Source: Ramlibacter agri | Lineage (GTDB): Bacteria; Pseudomonadota; Gammaproteobacteria; Burkholderiales; Burkholderiaceae_C | Direction: 5' to 3' | NCBI RefSeq assembly: GCF_012927085.1 | Contig: NZ_JABBFX010000001.1 | Coordinates: forward strand, 558,001-622,000 | DNA: 64,000 bases | Position numbers and translations under genes: made by a program | Notes under the pieces: generated by a model | The model's database searches: none | What the model saw: the letters and a program-made list of their open reading frames with translations, nothing else | What the model was told of the DNA's origin: nothing | Part shown: piece after piece, positions 48,455 through 60,712 of the stretch | Layout: every line of letters starts with the position of its first letter | Numbering within the stretch: position 1 is the first letter of the stretch

Positions 48455-48458
<4 letters not shown>
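47667..48458 (+). CDS. Class II-type 3',5'-cyclic-nucleotide phosphodiesterase (metallo-beta-lactamase fold)
   Basis: 263 residues. It has VRVLGCSGAIARDCRTTSFL at the start, the metal-binding motif FLTHSHLDHVAALPLMVDSI, VLPAVHTVPACGYAIANG, GCWVFTGDTERNPAFW and IYITHTKPAE, the pattern of MBL-fold cyclic-nucleotide phosphodiesterases (PDE1/CpdP class). No signal peptide. Directly downstream of a cyclase, it would degrade the second messenger made there, giving a local make/break pair. A generic MBL hydrolase is the alternative. Its stop overlaps the ATPase start (ATGA). Confidence 0.82.
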
Positions 48459-51488
<3,030 letters not shown>

Positions 51489-51510
51489 TCCAGCACGCAG
51501 CAATAGCGAA

Positions 51511-51537
51511 AGAGCGGCTTCGGCCGCTCTTTTTTTT
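51511..51537 (+). terminator. Terminator after pilin 1
   Basis: AGAGCGGC-TTCG-GCCGCTCT is a perfect 8-bp stem with a stable UUCG tetraloop, followed by eight T residues, 22 bases after the stop codon. Confidence 0.95.
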
Positions 51538-51539
51538 GA

Positions 51540-52175
<636 letters not shown>

Positions 52176-52197
52176 TCCAGCGCCAGCAGATTGCGAC

Positions 52198-52222
52198 AGA
52201 GCGGCTTCGGCCGCTCTTTTTT
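52198..52222 (+). terminator. Terminator after pilin 2
   Basis: The same AGAGCGGC-TTCG-GCCGCTCT hairpin as after pilin 1, followed by a run of six T residues. The remaining bases up to 52339 hold no gene; they should contain the promoter of the glycan locus, which I cannot pinpoint. Confidence 0.93.
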
Positions 52223-52339
52223 ATGGTGCGCCCGCGACGCTGGCCCGACAGATTCACGCCGGCGATGGCATGGCGCTTGCAGCGAGTCCTCGCTTGCGGA
52301 AAGAATCCCGGTAGACCGGGTGGCCGCGCGAGCGCACAG

Positions 52340-53503
52340 ATGGAAGAGGGTGGAGTGGAACTGACCGTATTGATGCCTTGCCTGAACGAGGCGAGGACCG
52401 TGGCGAAGTGCGTCGAGGCGGCGCGGAACTTCCTGCGCGCAGCAGGCGTCCACGGCGAAGTGCTGGTGGCCGACAACGGCTCCACCGACGGCTCCCAGGC
52501 GCTGGCCGAGGCCGCCGGCGCGCGCGTGGTGCCCGTCTCCGAGCGCGGCTACGGCGCGGCCCTGATCGGCGGCATCAGCGAGGCACGCGGCCGCTACGTA
52601 ATCATGGGCGACGCCGACGACAGCTACGACTTCTCCCGGCTGCAGGCTTTCGTCGCCAAGCTGCGCGAGGGTGCCGACCTGGTCATGGGCAACCGCTTCC
52701 GCGGTGGCATCGAGCAGGGCGCCATGCCCTTCCTGCACCGCTACCTGGGCAACCCGGTTCTCAGCTTCGTGGGCCGCCTGTTCTTCCGGACCAACATCGG
52801 CGACTTCCATTGCGGCCTGCGCGGCTTCTCGCGCGCTGCCATCCAGAAGCTCGGGCTGCTGACGCCCGGCATGGAGTTCGCCAGTGAGATGGTGGCCAAG
52901 GCGGCGCTGGCCGGCCTGCGGATCGAGGAAGTGCCCACCACGCTGCGGCCCGACGGCCGGGGCCGGCCGCCGCACCTGCGCACCTGGCGCGACGGCTGGC
53001 GCCACCTGCGCTTCATGTTCCTGTTCTGTCCGCGCTGGCTGTTCCTCTATCCCGGCCTGGCCTTGCTGCTGGCCGGCGGTGGCGCGATGCTCGCCGGCCT
53101 CACGTCCGCCGGCGCGACCCACCTCGGCATCCACTCGATGCTGTATGCCGGCGCGGCCGTCATCCTCGGCGTGCAGATGCTCGCCTTTGCCCTGCTCACC
53201 AAATGGCTGGCCGTGCTGGCCGGGATGGTGGCGGAGCCGAAGTGGATGGAACGAGGGTCGCCACTGTTCTCCATCGAGAACGGCCTGCTGTCCGGGCTGG
53301 CGCTGTTCCTCGCGGGCCTGGTCTGGTCGCTGGCCATCACCCTCGACTGGGGACGCGCTGGCTTCGGCGCCCTGAATCCGCTGGAGACCATGCGCTCGGT
53401 CATCCCGGCCGTCACGCTGATCGCGATCGGCTCCGAGGTCGCCATGGGCTCGCTGTTCGCCGGCGCCCTGCTGTCTTCCTGGCGTTCGCGCCGCGCGCCA
53501 TGA
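52340..53503 (+). CDS. Family 2 glycosyltransferase with C-terminal membrane domain (polyprenyl-phosphate glycosyltransferase type)
   Basis: 387 residues. The GT-A catalytic domain (about 6-230) begins ELTVLMPCLNEARTVAKCVE, with VLVADNGSTDGS, the DxD-like YVIMGDADDSYDF, and FHCGLRGFSR. Four C-terminal TM segments (about 225-380) follow. This is the layout of dolichol/undecaprenyl-phosphate mannosyl- or glucosyltransferases, which charge a lipid carrier. ATG 52340 is chosen; a GTG at 52355 just after GAGGGTGGA is possible. It opens a plus-strand run of overlapping glycan genes, its stop overlapping the next ATG. Confidence 0.88.
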   Translation: MEEGGVELTVLMPCLNEARTVAKCVEAARNFLRAAGVHGEVLVADNGSTDGSQALAEAAGARVVPVSERGYGAALIGGISEARGRYVIMGDADDSYDFSRLQAFVAKLREGADLVMGNRFRGGIEQGAMPFLHRYLGNPVLSFVGRLFFRTNIGDFHCGLRGFSRAAIQKLGLLTPGMEFASEMVAKAALAGLRIEEVPTTLRPDGRGRPPHLRTWRDGWRHLRFMFLFCPRWLFLYPGLALLLAGGGAMLAGLTSAGATHLGIHSMLYAGAAVILGVQMLAFALLTKWLAVLAGMVAEPKWMERGSPLFSIENGLLSGLALFLAGLVWSLAITLDWGRAGFGALNPLETMRSVIPAVTLIAIGSEVAMGSLFAGALLSSWRSRRAP

Positions 53504-54333
53504 ACGCGGCCGTCCTGCGCGGAATGCGCGCCCCGGGGCCGGGCGCGGAACTCGCGCTCACCTTCGCCATCGTCTGGATCGCGCTCGCGAGCATCCCGGT
53601 CGCGCTGGGCGGCATTGGCCTGAGCTGGGATGCGCTGAACCACCACATCTACCTGGGCTGGACCGCGGAACACCCGCGCTTCGATCGCGACTTCCTGGCC
53701 GCGTCCTACCAAGGCTACCAGTACCCCTACCTGTACTGGCCGGCCTGGAAATTGTTCCAACACAACGTGCCGGGCAGCATTGCCGGCGTCGTGATCGTCA
53801 CGCTGCACCTCGTGGCCTTGCCGGCCTTGTGGCTGATTGCGCGCTCCTGCATCCCGGGCCGTAGCTGGTACGCCACCGCGATGCGGATTACGGCCGTCGC
53901 CCTGGGCTTTTCGGGCGAGCTGTTCCTCTCCCTGCTGGACACGACGACCAATGACGGACTCGTTTCCGTGCCGTTCGTGTGGGCCGTCGCGGTAGCGCTG
54001 CTGGCTGCGCAGCCGCAAGAGGAGCGCCCAAGCTGGTTGACCGCAGCGAGAGCCGTCGCGCTTTCCGGTCTGCTGGCGGGCATCTCCGTTGCATTCAAGC
54101 TGAGCAACGGGCCCCTCGCCCTGCTGCTGCCATTGCTGTGGCTGCTCGCCGGTGCGCGCTGGCCCGGCCGGGTCGTTCAGGCCATACATGGTGGCATCTG
54201 GACCTTGTTCGGATTCGCCCTGGCGCTCGCACCTTGGGGCTTCCAGCTGTGGAAGGCTTTCGGCAATCCGTTCTACCCCTTCTTCGAACCGCAGTTCGCA
54301 GCGCTACGTGCTTCCCTGGGGCTGGTGCCATGA
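53500..54333 (+). CDS. Polytopic membrane glycosyltransferase-like protein, N-terminal part (probable frameshifted gene)
   Basis: 277 residues with about seven TM segments. After a short N-terminus comes a membrane-proximal loop with SWDALNHHIYLGWTAEHPRF and the acidic/aromatic pattern of GT-C enzymes, then TTTNDGLVSVPFVW and SVAFKLSNGPLALLLPLL. It ends FGNPFYPFFEPQFAALRASLGLVP. The GNPFYPF motif in this kind of protein normally sits mid-protein, followed by more membrane and lumenal sequence. That continuation is found in the next frame (54330 on). The two reading frames overlap by four bases, so this is either a coupled split pair or one gene broken by a frameshift near 54300-54333. Confidence 0.65.
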   Translation: MNAAVLRGMRAPGPGAELALTFAIVWIALASIPVALGGIGLSWDALNHHIYLGWTAEHPRFDRDFLAASYQGYQYPYLYWPAWKLFQHNVPGSIAGVVIVTLHLVALPALWLIARSCIPGRSWYATAMRITAVALGFSGELFLSLLDTTTNDGLVSVPFVWAVAVALLAAQPQEERPSWLTAARAVALSGLLAGISVAFKLSNGPLALLLPLLWLLAGARWPGRVVQAIHGGIWTLFGFALALAPWGFQLWKAFGNPFYPFFEPQFAALRASLGLVP

Positions 54334-55505
54334 TCCGCTTCGAGCCTGACACCCTGCTGGATGCGCTGGTGCGTCCGATCGGCATGGCAGTGCCGGCCGG
54401 CGGCGTCTATGCCGAAATTCTGGCACCCGATTTCCGCTTCGTTTTCGTCCTGGCGCTGGTGCTCGCCTGGATTGCGTGGCGCGTGCGCCTGCGCGCGCCT
54501 GCGGTCACGCGAACGCTCGCACTGCTGGCCTGCGTTGCACTCAGCTTCGTTCCGTGGCTGGTTACCAGCGGCAACGGCCGCTACTTCATGCCGATGCTCC
54601 TCATCGTCGGGCCGCTGTGCATCGCAATGCTGCATCACCTACCCGTGCGCCAGGGCGCGCGGCTGGGCGCGGCGGCCTTCATGCTGCTGGCGCAGGTGGG
54701 CCTGCTCCATGAAGTACAGCCCTGGCGCTCATGGGGCTTGGCACCCTGGCGCGACGGCCCTGCGTTCGGCATCGACGTGCCGAAGGATCTGCGCGAGACG
54801 CCCGCAACCTATATCTCCCTGAGCGGCATCTCGTATTCGCTGATCGCGCCCTCGTTCCATCCGGATTCGCGCTGGATGAACCTGTCCTCCCAGGCAGGTA
54901 GACCCGACCAGGCAGATGACCTGCGGCGCGTGCACAGACTGCTGGACGCCTCGCCGGTCATCTACGGCGTCGTCCCGTCGGCGAACCGGAACGCGAACGA
55001 GCGCGACATGCCGGACGACCAGGCCGACGCTCTCGACCTGGGCATTGCCGACTTCGGCCTGCGGATCCGCCGCTCTTCCTGCCGCGTCGTTGCGTCCGTG
55101 GGCCTGACGGCGGTGGGCGCAGCGCCCGACCAGCAGATTTCGGACAAGGACCCGCGCGGGTTCCTCGTGTGCCGCCTCGATCGCCTCGCGGGGAAGGCTG
55201 CACCGGCAAAGCCGCAGATTCCGGCCGAGGTCGAGGCCGCGCTGGACGCAGTGGAGAAACAGTGCCCTCGGCTGTTCCCGCCCGGAAACGCGACCACCAC
55301 GGTCCTGCCGGTCGGCTATCGCCGCTTCTACAGTGAGTCCGACATGCGCCTCTACGCCATGGACGACGGCCGCGTGATGTTCAAGTACATCCGTGCCCTG
55401 AACATGGTGCAAGTTGGAACCAAGGCCAGCGTCGTCGCACCGGGCTTCCATATGGACTGCAACATCAAGGGGCGCGCCGGCCTGCCTTGGGAGCGGGAAA
55501 TCTGA
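54330..55505 (+). CDS. Polytopic membrane glycosyltransferase-like protein, C-terminal part (probable frameshifted gene)
   Basis: 391 residues. The start MIRFEPDTLLDALVRPIGMA, followed by YAEILAPDFRFVFVLALVL, looks like a continuation of the preceding reading frame rather than a protein N-terminus. Three or four TM segments lie within the first 140 residues. They are followed by an approximately 230-residue soluble, probably periplasmic region (DASPVIYGVVPSANRNANER, CRLDRLAGKAAPAKPQ, VEKQCPRLFPPG). No known domain is recognised in the soluble part. If joined to the upstream part, the product would be about 665 residues with GT-C topology. Confidence 0.6.
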   Translation: MIRFEPDTLLDALVRPIGMAVPAGGVYAEILAPDFRFVFVLALVLAWIAWRVRLRAPAVTRTLALLACVALSFVPWLVTSGNGRYFMPMLLIVGPLCIAMLHHLPVRQGARLGAAAFMLLAQVGLLHEVQPWRSWGLAPWRDGPAFGIDVPKDLRETPATYISLSGISYSLIAPSFHPDSRWMNLSSQAGRPDQADDLRRVHRLLDASPVIYGVVPSANRNANERDMPDDQADALDLGIADFGLRIRRSSCRVVASVGLTAVGAAPDQQISDKDPRGFLVCRLDRLAGKAAPAKPQIPAEVEAALDAVEKQCPRLFPPGNATTTVLPVGYRRFYSESDMRLYAMDDGRVMFKYIRALNMVQVGTKASVVAPGFHMDCNIKGRAGLPWEREI

Positions 55506-56816
55506 ATGCGCCTGCGCCGCGTCCTGTTCGACGTCACGCATACTCGCACGCAGGCCGATACAGCCGGCATTTCGCGCACGGTACGGCGGCTGGCGGAGGA
55601 ATTTCCGGGCGTTGCGGCTGACGCGGGCCTGGGCTTCGAGACAGTCGCCTGCGCTGCCACTGGCTTGCGGCGGGCGCCCCTGGCCCCGTCTGTGCGGAAC
55701 GCCGCGTCCACCAGCGCGCTGCTGCGTTTTGCCACGGGGATCGCCAAGCCGGCCATCGAGCAGGTCTTGCGCCTGCCCTGGCCCCTGGTCCGGCCGATCT
55801 GGCAAGCGGCTGCTGGCCGCGCATTCGATGCTGCAGCGGCCGGTTTGCCCGCCGTGGATCCGCGGCCGGGCGACCTGCTGCTGATGGTCGACGGCAGCTG
55901 GAACTATCCCGTCTGGCCCGCCGCGCGGCGGGCACGTGCCCAGGGCGCCGTGGTGGTGCCGCTGATCCACGACCTGATGCCGATCGAGGCTCCCGAATTC
56001 TGCGTGCCCTGGGTGCGCAACGCCTTCAACTACTGGCTCCAGGATGCGGTCGGGACGAGCGATGCGCTCCTGTGCAACTCTGCGAGCACGGAGCAAGCGC
56101 TGCGTGCCCATGCGCAAAAGAGGGGCTGGCGGCTTCCGCCTACCGCGCATATTCGCCTGGGCAGCGATCCGGCACCGCAACTGGCGGGCGAAGTCCGCCC
56201 TGCCTTGCGCGATTTCCTCGCCCGCCCGGCGCCGGCCTATGCGACCGTCGGCTCGCTGGAGCCGAAGAAGAACCATCGCCTGCTGCTGCGGTCATGCGAG
56301 GCACTTTGGGCGCAAGGCGAAACGTTTGGCCTCCTGGTCCTGGGTCGCAGGACGCCGGAGTGCGCCGATGTCGCGCAACGGCTCGCTGCGCTGGCCGCGA
56401 GGGGCTGTCCGGTGCTCGCCTTGCACGATGCAAATGATGCCGAGATCGCCTACGCGTACCAGCATGCGCGCGCCCTGGTGTTGCCGTCGCTGTTCGAGGG
56501 CTTCGGCTTGCCACTGGTGGAGGCCCGCACGCGCGGCTGCCGCGTGCTGGCCAGTGACATCCCCGCGTTCCGCGAACTGGCGGACGACGGCGTACGACTG
56601 TTCGATCCCCGCTCGGAGAAGGACCTGTCCGACCGGCTCATGACGGACGCCCACTCCGGCGCAGCGGGCGTGGTGCGCGCCATGCCTGCGTGGCGCTGGC
56701 GCGAATGCGCCGCGCAGAGCCTGGAGCGGGTGCAGGAGCTCCTGGGCCGCGCGGCGCCTGGGCCGGCAGCCAGCGCGCCAATCACTTCCCAACGGACATC
56801 GTCCATCGCGCCATGA
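55506..56816 (+). CDS. Family 1/4 glycosyltransferase
   Basis: 436-residue cytoplasmic GT-B enzyme. The N-terminal domain includes LFDVTHTRTQADTAGISRTV and VPLIHDLMPIEAPEF. The C-terminal nucleotide-sugar domain has YATVGSLEPKKNHRLLLRSC, LVLGRR, and the E-x7-E motif in LVLPSLFEGFGLPLVEARTR. This is the pattern of mannosyl/rhamnosyl-type transferases in LPS and capsule loci. Begins directly after the preceding stop and overlaps the kinase gene start by four bases. Confidence 0.9.
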   Translation: MRLRRVLFDVTHTRTQADTAGISRTVRRLAEEFPGVAADAGLGFETVACAATGLRRAPLAPSVRNAASTSALLRFATGIAKPAIEQVLRLPWPLVRPIWQAAAGRAFDAAAAGLPAVDPRPGDLLLMVDGSWNYPVWPAARRARAQGAVVVPLIHDLMPIEAPEFCVPWVRNAFNYWLQDAVGTSDALLCNSASTEQALRAHAQKRGWRLPPTAHIRLGSDPAPQLAGEVRPALRDFLARPAPAYATVGSLEPKKNHRLLLRSCEALWAQGETFGLLVLGRRTPECADVAQRLAALAARGCPVLALHDANDAEIAYAYQHARALVLPSLFEGFGLPLVEARTRGCRVLASDIPAFRELADDGVRLFDPRSEKDLSDRLMTDAHSGAAGVVRAMPAWRWRECAAQSLERVQELLGRAAPGPAASAPITSQRTSSIAP

Positions 56817-57793
56817 TCATCATCCGCACACCCCTGAGGGTCAGCTTCTTTGGCGGCGGCACCGATTTCCCCGAGTTCTTCGCCGAGAACGGCGGTGCGG
56901 TGCTGGGCACGGCGATCAACAAGTACATTTACCACACGGTTTCGCACCTGCCGTCCTGGCTGTTCGACCACAAGATTCGCTTCTCCTACCGCAAGGTCGA
57001 ACTGGCACCCGACCTGGACAGCATCGAGCACCGGCCGTTCCGCGAGATCCTGCGCTATTGCGGCGTCCACCAGGACGTCGAAGTCAATCTTGCGTCCGAC
57101 CTGCCGTCCTTCAGCGGCCTCGGCTCCTCCTCGAGTTTCACGGTGGGCCTGATCAAGGGCCTGCACGCCCTGCAGGGCCGCTGCGTCGGCAACGAGGAAC
57201 TGGCGCGCTGCGCGATCCACATCGAGCGCGAGGTACTGCAGGAGACAGTGGGTTTGCAGGACCAGGTCTTCGCCGCTTACGGCGGCCTCAACATCGTGCA
57301 GTTCTCCGGCCGCGGCGACTTCAACGTGGAGCGCATCGCCATCGGCGAGACGCGCCTGCGCGAGCTGAACGACAGCATGCTGCTGTACTTCACCGGGCGC
57401 ACGCGGCACGCGCAGGAGGTGGAGAAGGCCAAACTGGACAAGCTGGCGGACAATCGCCCGACGCTGCGCAAGATGCTGGGCCTGGTCGACAAGGCGCACG
57501 GCGTGCTGACCGGTTCGGGCAGTCTCGCGGTGTTCGCGCAACTGCTGAACGACAGCTGGGTCGAGAAGCGCAAGCTCGATGCCTCGGTGAGCAACCCCGA
57601 GATCGACAAGCTCTACGATCTCGGCATGACGGCGGGCGCGCTCGGCGGCAAGCTGCTGGGCGCCGGTGGTGGCGGCTTCATGCTGCTGCTGGTGCCGCCC
57701 GAGCGGCAGACCGCGGTGCGCGCGGCATTGCGGAGCTATCACGAAGTGCCGATCGGCATCAATGCGGCCGGCAGCACGGTCGTCCACGCATAA
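56813..57793 (+). CDS. GHMP-family sugar kinase (D-glycero-D-manno-heptose 7-phosphate kinase-like)
   Basis: 326 residues. The N-terminus IIIRTPLRVSFFGGGTDFPE is characteristic of HddA-type and fucokinase-like GHMP kinases. The ATP-binding motif is SDLPSFSGLGSSSSFTVGL, and the C-terminal glycine-rich motif is GGKLLGAGGGGFMLLLV. HddA phosphorylates D-glycero-D-manno-heptose 7-phosphate at C1 on the way to GDP-heptose. A nearby nucleotidyltransferase of the matching type supports this. Other sugar kinases of the same subfamily cannot be excluded. Isomerase (GmhA) and phosphatase (GmhB) genes of the route are not in the window. Confidence 0.82.
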   Translation: MIIIRTPLRVSFFGGGTDFPEFFAENGGAVLGTAINKYIYHTVSHLPSWLFDHKIRFSYRKVELAPDLDSIEHRPFREILRYCGVHQDVEVNLASDLPSFSGLGSSSSFTVGLIKGLHALQGRCVGNEELARCAIHIEREVLQETVGLQDQVFAAYGGLNIVQFSGRGDFNVERIAIGETRLRELNDSMLLYFTGRTRHAQEVEKAKLDKLADNRPTLRKMLGLVDKAHGVLTGSGSLAVFAQLLNDSWVEKRKLDASVSNPEIDKLYDLGMTAGALGGKLLGAGGGGFMLLLVPPERQTAVRAALRSYHEVPIGINAAGSTVVHA

Positions 57794-57818
57794 AGACATC
57801 TCCAGAGAGGGACCATCC

Positions 57819-58751
57819 ATGAACATCCTCGTGACCGGCGGGGCCGGCTACATCGGCTCCGTGCTCGTGCCCAAGCTGCTCCAGGCGGGGCATGCCGTGA
57901 CGGTGCTGGACAACTTCATGTTCAACCAGCCGACGCTGGCCGAATGCTGCAGCTACGACGCCTTCCAGGTGGAGCGGGGCGACTGCCGCGACCAGGCGAC
58001 CATGGAGCGCCTCGTCGCCAAGGCGGACGTCATCATCCCGCTCGCCGCGCTGGTGGGTGCGCCCCTGTGCAAGATCGATCCGGTCGGTGCGCAGACGATC
58101 AACCAGGACGCGGTGGAGATGCTGTGCCGCATCGCCAGCAAGGACCAGCGCATCCTGATGCCCGTGTCCAACAGCGGCTATGGCATCGGCGAGAAGGCCA
58201 AGGCCTGCACGGAAGAAAGCCCGCTGCGGCCGCTCTCGCTGTATGGCGTGACGAAGGTGAATGCCGAGACGGCAGTGCTGCAGCGCGAGAACAGCGCGAC
58301 CTTCCGGCTGGCGACAGTGTTCGGCATGTCGCCGCGCATGCGTCTCGACCTGCTGGTCAACGATTTCACCTATCGTGCCCTGCGTGACCGCGCCGTCGTG
58401 ATCTTCGAAGGCCACTTCAAGCGCAACTACATCCACATCCAGGACGTCGCTCGCGTTTTCCTGCACGCGCTGGAAAACTTCGAGGCGATGCGCGGCCGCC
58501 CCTACAACGTGGGGCTCGACGACGCCAACCTCTCCAAGCTGGAACTGTGCGCGCTGATCCAGCGGCACGTGCCCGGCTTCACCTACCTGGAAGCGCCGAT
58601 CGGCGAGGACCCGGACAAGCGCGACTACATCGTGTCGAACGCGCGGCTGGCTTCGACCGGTTTCGTCACGCAGTGGAGCCTGGACCGCGGTATCCGCGAA
58701 CTGCTCAAGGGGTACGTGATCCTGCGCGACTCGCGTTACGGTAACGTCTGA
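57819..58751 (+). CDS. NAD-dependent sugar epimerase/dehydratase (extended SDR)
   Basis: 310 residues. The Rossmann motif is MNILVTGGAGYIGSVLVPKL, the catalytic YxxxK is in LYGVTKVNAE, and the conserved C-terminal elements are NYIHIQDVARVFLHAL and YNVGLDD. The cofactor is NAD(P) and the substrate a nucleotide sugar, possibly the GDP-heptose made by neighbours. GAGAGGGACC precedes the ATG. Exact chemistry (4-epimerase, 4,6-dehydratase or reductase) is not decided by sequence. Confidence 0.87.
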   Translation: MNILVTGGAGYIGSVLVPKLLQAGHAVTVLDNFMFNQPTLAECCSYDAFQVERGDCRDQATMERLVAKADVIIPLAALVGAPLCKIDPVGAQTINQDAVEMLCRIASKDQRILMPVSNSGYGIGEKAKACTEESPLRPLSLYGVTKVNAETAVLQRENSATFRLATVFGMSPRMRLDLLVNDFTYRALRDRAVVIFEGHFKRNYIHIQDVARVFLHALENFEAMRGRPYNVGLDDANLSKLELCALIQRHVPGFTYLEAPIGEDPDKRDYIVSNARLASTGFVTQWSLDRGIRELLKGYVILRDSRYGNV

Positions 58752-58752
58752 C

Positions 58753-59505
58753 ATGCACGCTGATGCGCCTGAGCTGGCGGTCATCCTGGTCGGCGGGCTG
58801 GGAACGCGCATCCGCCACCTGCTGCAGGGCCGGCCCAAGCCACTGGCGCCGGTGGCTGGCAAGCCGTTTCTGGAATGGGTGATCCGCTACCTGCAGGGGC
58901 AGGGCGTGCGGCGCATCGTGCTGGCGGCCGGATACGCCGGCGACCAGGTGCAGGCGTTCGCCGAATCCCTGGACCTCCCGGGCGTGGAACTGCGGACGGT
59001 GATCGAGCCGGAACCGCGCGGCACGGCGGGGGGCTTTCTGCACGCATGGCGGCAGGAACGGCCCGCGCCTGCCAATGCATTGGTGCTCAATGGCGATTCG
59101 CTGGCGCTGGTGCCGCTCGCGCCGCTGTTCGCGGCTTCCCGTGACCCGGGGTGCGCCGGGGCCATCCTGGCCGTGCAGGTGGACGACGCGGGCCGCTACG
59201 GGACCCTGGACGTGGCGACCGATTCCAGCCTGTGGGCCTTTGCCGAGAAGCGCGGCGAATCCGTACCCGGCCTGGTCAATGCCGGGGTATACCTGCTTCC
59301 GCATGCCACCGTCACGGGTCTGCCGGTTACCAGCGCGTCGCTCAGTTTTGAGACCGAAGTGTTCCCGGGCCTGGTCGCGAGCGGCCAGCGCGTGCGGGTG
59401 GCGAGCTCGCGCGGCGCTTTCCTCGACATCGGCACGGAGGCGTCGCTGGCGCAGGCCGATGCTTTCATCCGTGACAATCCCTCCTGGTTCCAGCCCAAAT
59501 CCTGA
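58753..59505 (+). CDS. Sugar-phosphate nucleotidyltransferase (HddC-like)
   Basis: 250 residues. The nucleotidyltransferase signature is VILVGGLGTRIRHLLQGRPK with a conserved Lys in PKPLAPVAGKPFLEW. Further motifs are IEPEPRGTAGG, VLNGDSLAL and VNAGVYLL. Similar to D-glycero-alpha-D-manno-heptose-1-phosphate guanylyltransferase and mannose-1-phosphate enzymes. With the GHMP kinase it would form an activated heptose or hexose. One base separates it from the epimerase stop. Confidence 0.85.
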   Translation: MHADAPELAVILVGGLGTRIRHLLQGRPKPLAPVAGKPFLEWVIRYLQGQGVRRIVLAAGYAGDQVQAFAESLDLPGVELRTVIEPEPRGTAGGFLHAWRQERPAPANALVLNGDSLALVPLAPLFAASRDPGCAGAILAVQVDDAGRYGTLDVATDSSLWAFAEKRGESVPGLVNAGVYLLPHATVTGLPVTSASLSFETEVFPGLVASGQRVRVASSRGAFLDIGTEASLAQADAFIRDNPSWFQPKS

Positions 59506-59515
59506 AGCGCCGTCC

Positions 59516-60712
59516 ATGCATTGCCGCGTCTGCGACTCCACCGACCTGCAACCGGTCCTCGACCTGGGGCAGCAGCCCTGGTGCAACCACTTCCTGCGCC
59601 CCGAAGAAGTCGGCAAGGAGCCGTACTACCCGCTGCACCTGCTGTATTGCAACGCCTGCCATACCTCGCAGCTGGACTACACGGTCAAGAAGGAGGTCAT
59701 GTTCGGGGATCACACCTACCTCTCCGGCGTGACCCGTTCGCTCTCCGAGCATTTCCGGAACGTGGCGCAGGAAGTGGACCAGCGCTTCTTCGCCGATCGC
59801 CCGCTCAAGTCCGTTCTGGACATTGGCTCCAACGACGGCACCCAGCTGAAGCACTTCCAGGCGCTGGGCTGGGACGTGCTGGGCGTGGAATCGTCCGCGG
59901 GCACCGCGCGCCGCGCCAACGAGGCTGGCGTTCCGACCCACCAGGCCTTCTTCAACCTGCAGACCCTGCGCGACATCGGACGTCGGTTCGACGTGATCAA
60001 TGCCTCCGGCGTCTTCTTCCACTTGGAGGAACTGCACTCGGTGACCGAGGCCGTGCGCGAAGGCCTGCAGCCGAACGGCGTGTTCGTGGTGCAGTTCCTC
60101 TACATGAAGAGCATCATGGAGAATCTTGCCTTCGACCAGATCTACCACGAGCACCTCCTGTACTACACGCTGGAGACGATCTCGGTGTTGTTGAAGCGGC
60201 ATGGCCTGGAACTCTTCGACGCCTATCTCGCGCCAATCCACGGCGGCTCCATCATTGCCAGCGTCGGTCATCCGGGCGAGCGGCCCGTGTCGGAGCGGCT
60301 GCAGCGCATGCTTGCGCAAGAGGCAGCGAGCGGCTGCAACACCATCGAGGCGTACCACGACTTTGCCAGACGTGTCGCGCAAGTCAGGGAACGTGATCGC
60401 GCCTACCTGCACGCCGCGCGCGCCAGCGGCAAGCGCATCTTCGGCATGGGCGCGCCGGTGAAGGGCAACACGCTGCTGAACTACTTCGGCATCGGCACCG
60501 AAACCATCGAGTGCCTGGTGGAAAAGAACGAACTGCGGCGGGACCTCTATTCGCCCGGCATGCACATTCCGATCCGCATCGAGTCCGAGCTGCCGGCGCC
60601 GCCGGACATCTACTACGTGCTGGCCTGGAACTTCAAGAAGGAGATCCTCGCCAACAACCGCGCGCTGATTGAGCAGGGCGTGGAGTTCTACTTCCCGGTG
60701 GACCCGCAATGA
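59516..60712 (+). CDS. SAM-dependent sugar C-methyltransferase-like protein
   Basis: 398 residues with the three-part layout of NDP-sugar C-methyltransferases. An N-terminal zinc-binding domain has CRVCDSTDLQPVLDLG and LLYCNACHTSQLDY. A central SAM-binding domain has SVLDIGSNDGTQLKHFQALG, NASGVFFHLEEL and QIYHEHLLYYTLETI. A C-terminal domain has IFGMGAPVKGNTLLNYFGI. Enzymes of this type act on keto nucleotide-sugars; whether C- or another position is methylated here is not known. Its stop overlaps the next ATG. Confidence 0.87.
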   Translation: MHCRVCDSTDLQPVLDLGQQPWCNHFLRPEEVGKEPYYPLHLLYCNACHTSQLDYTVKKEVMFGDHTYLSGVTRSLSEHFRNVAQEVDQRFFADRPLKSVLDIGSNDGTQLKHFQALGWDVLGVESSAGTARRANEAGVPTHQAFFNLQTLRDIGRRFDVINASGVFFHLEELHSVTEAVREGLQPNGVFVVQFLYMKSIMENLAFDQIYHEHLLYYTLETISVLLKRHGLELFDAYLAPIHGGSIIASVGHPGERPVSERLQRMLAQEAASGCNTIEAYHDFARRVAQVRERDRAYLHAARASGKRIFGMGAPVKGNTLLNYFGIGTETIECLVEKNELRRDLYSPGMHIPIRIESELPAPPDIYYVLAWNFKKEILANNRALIEQGVEFYFPVDPQ

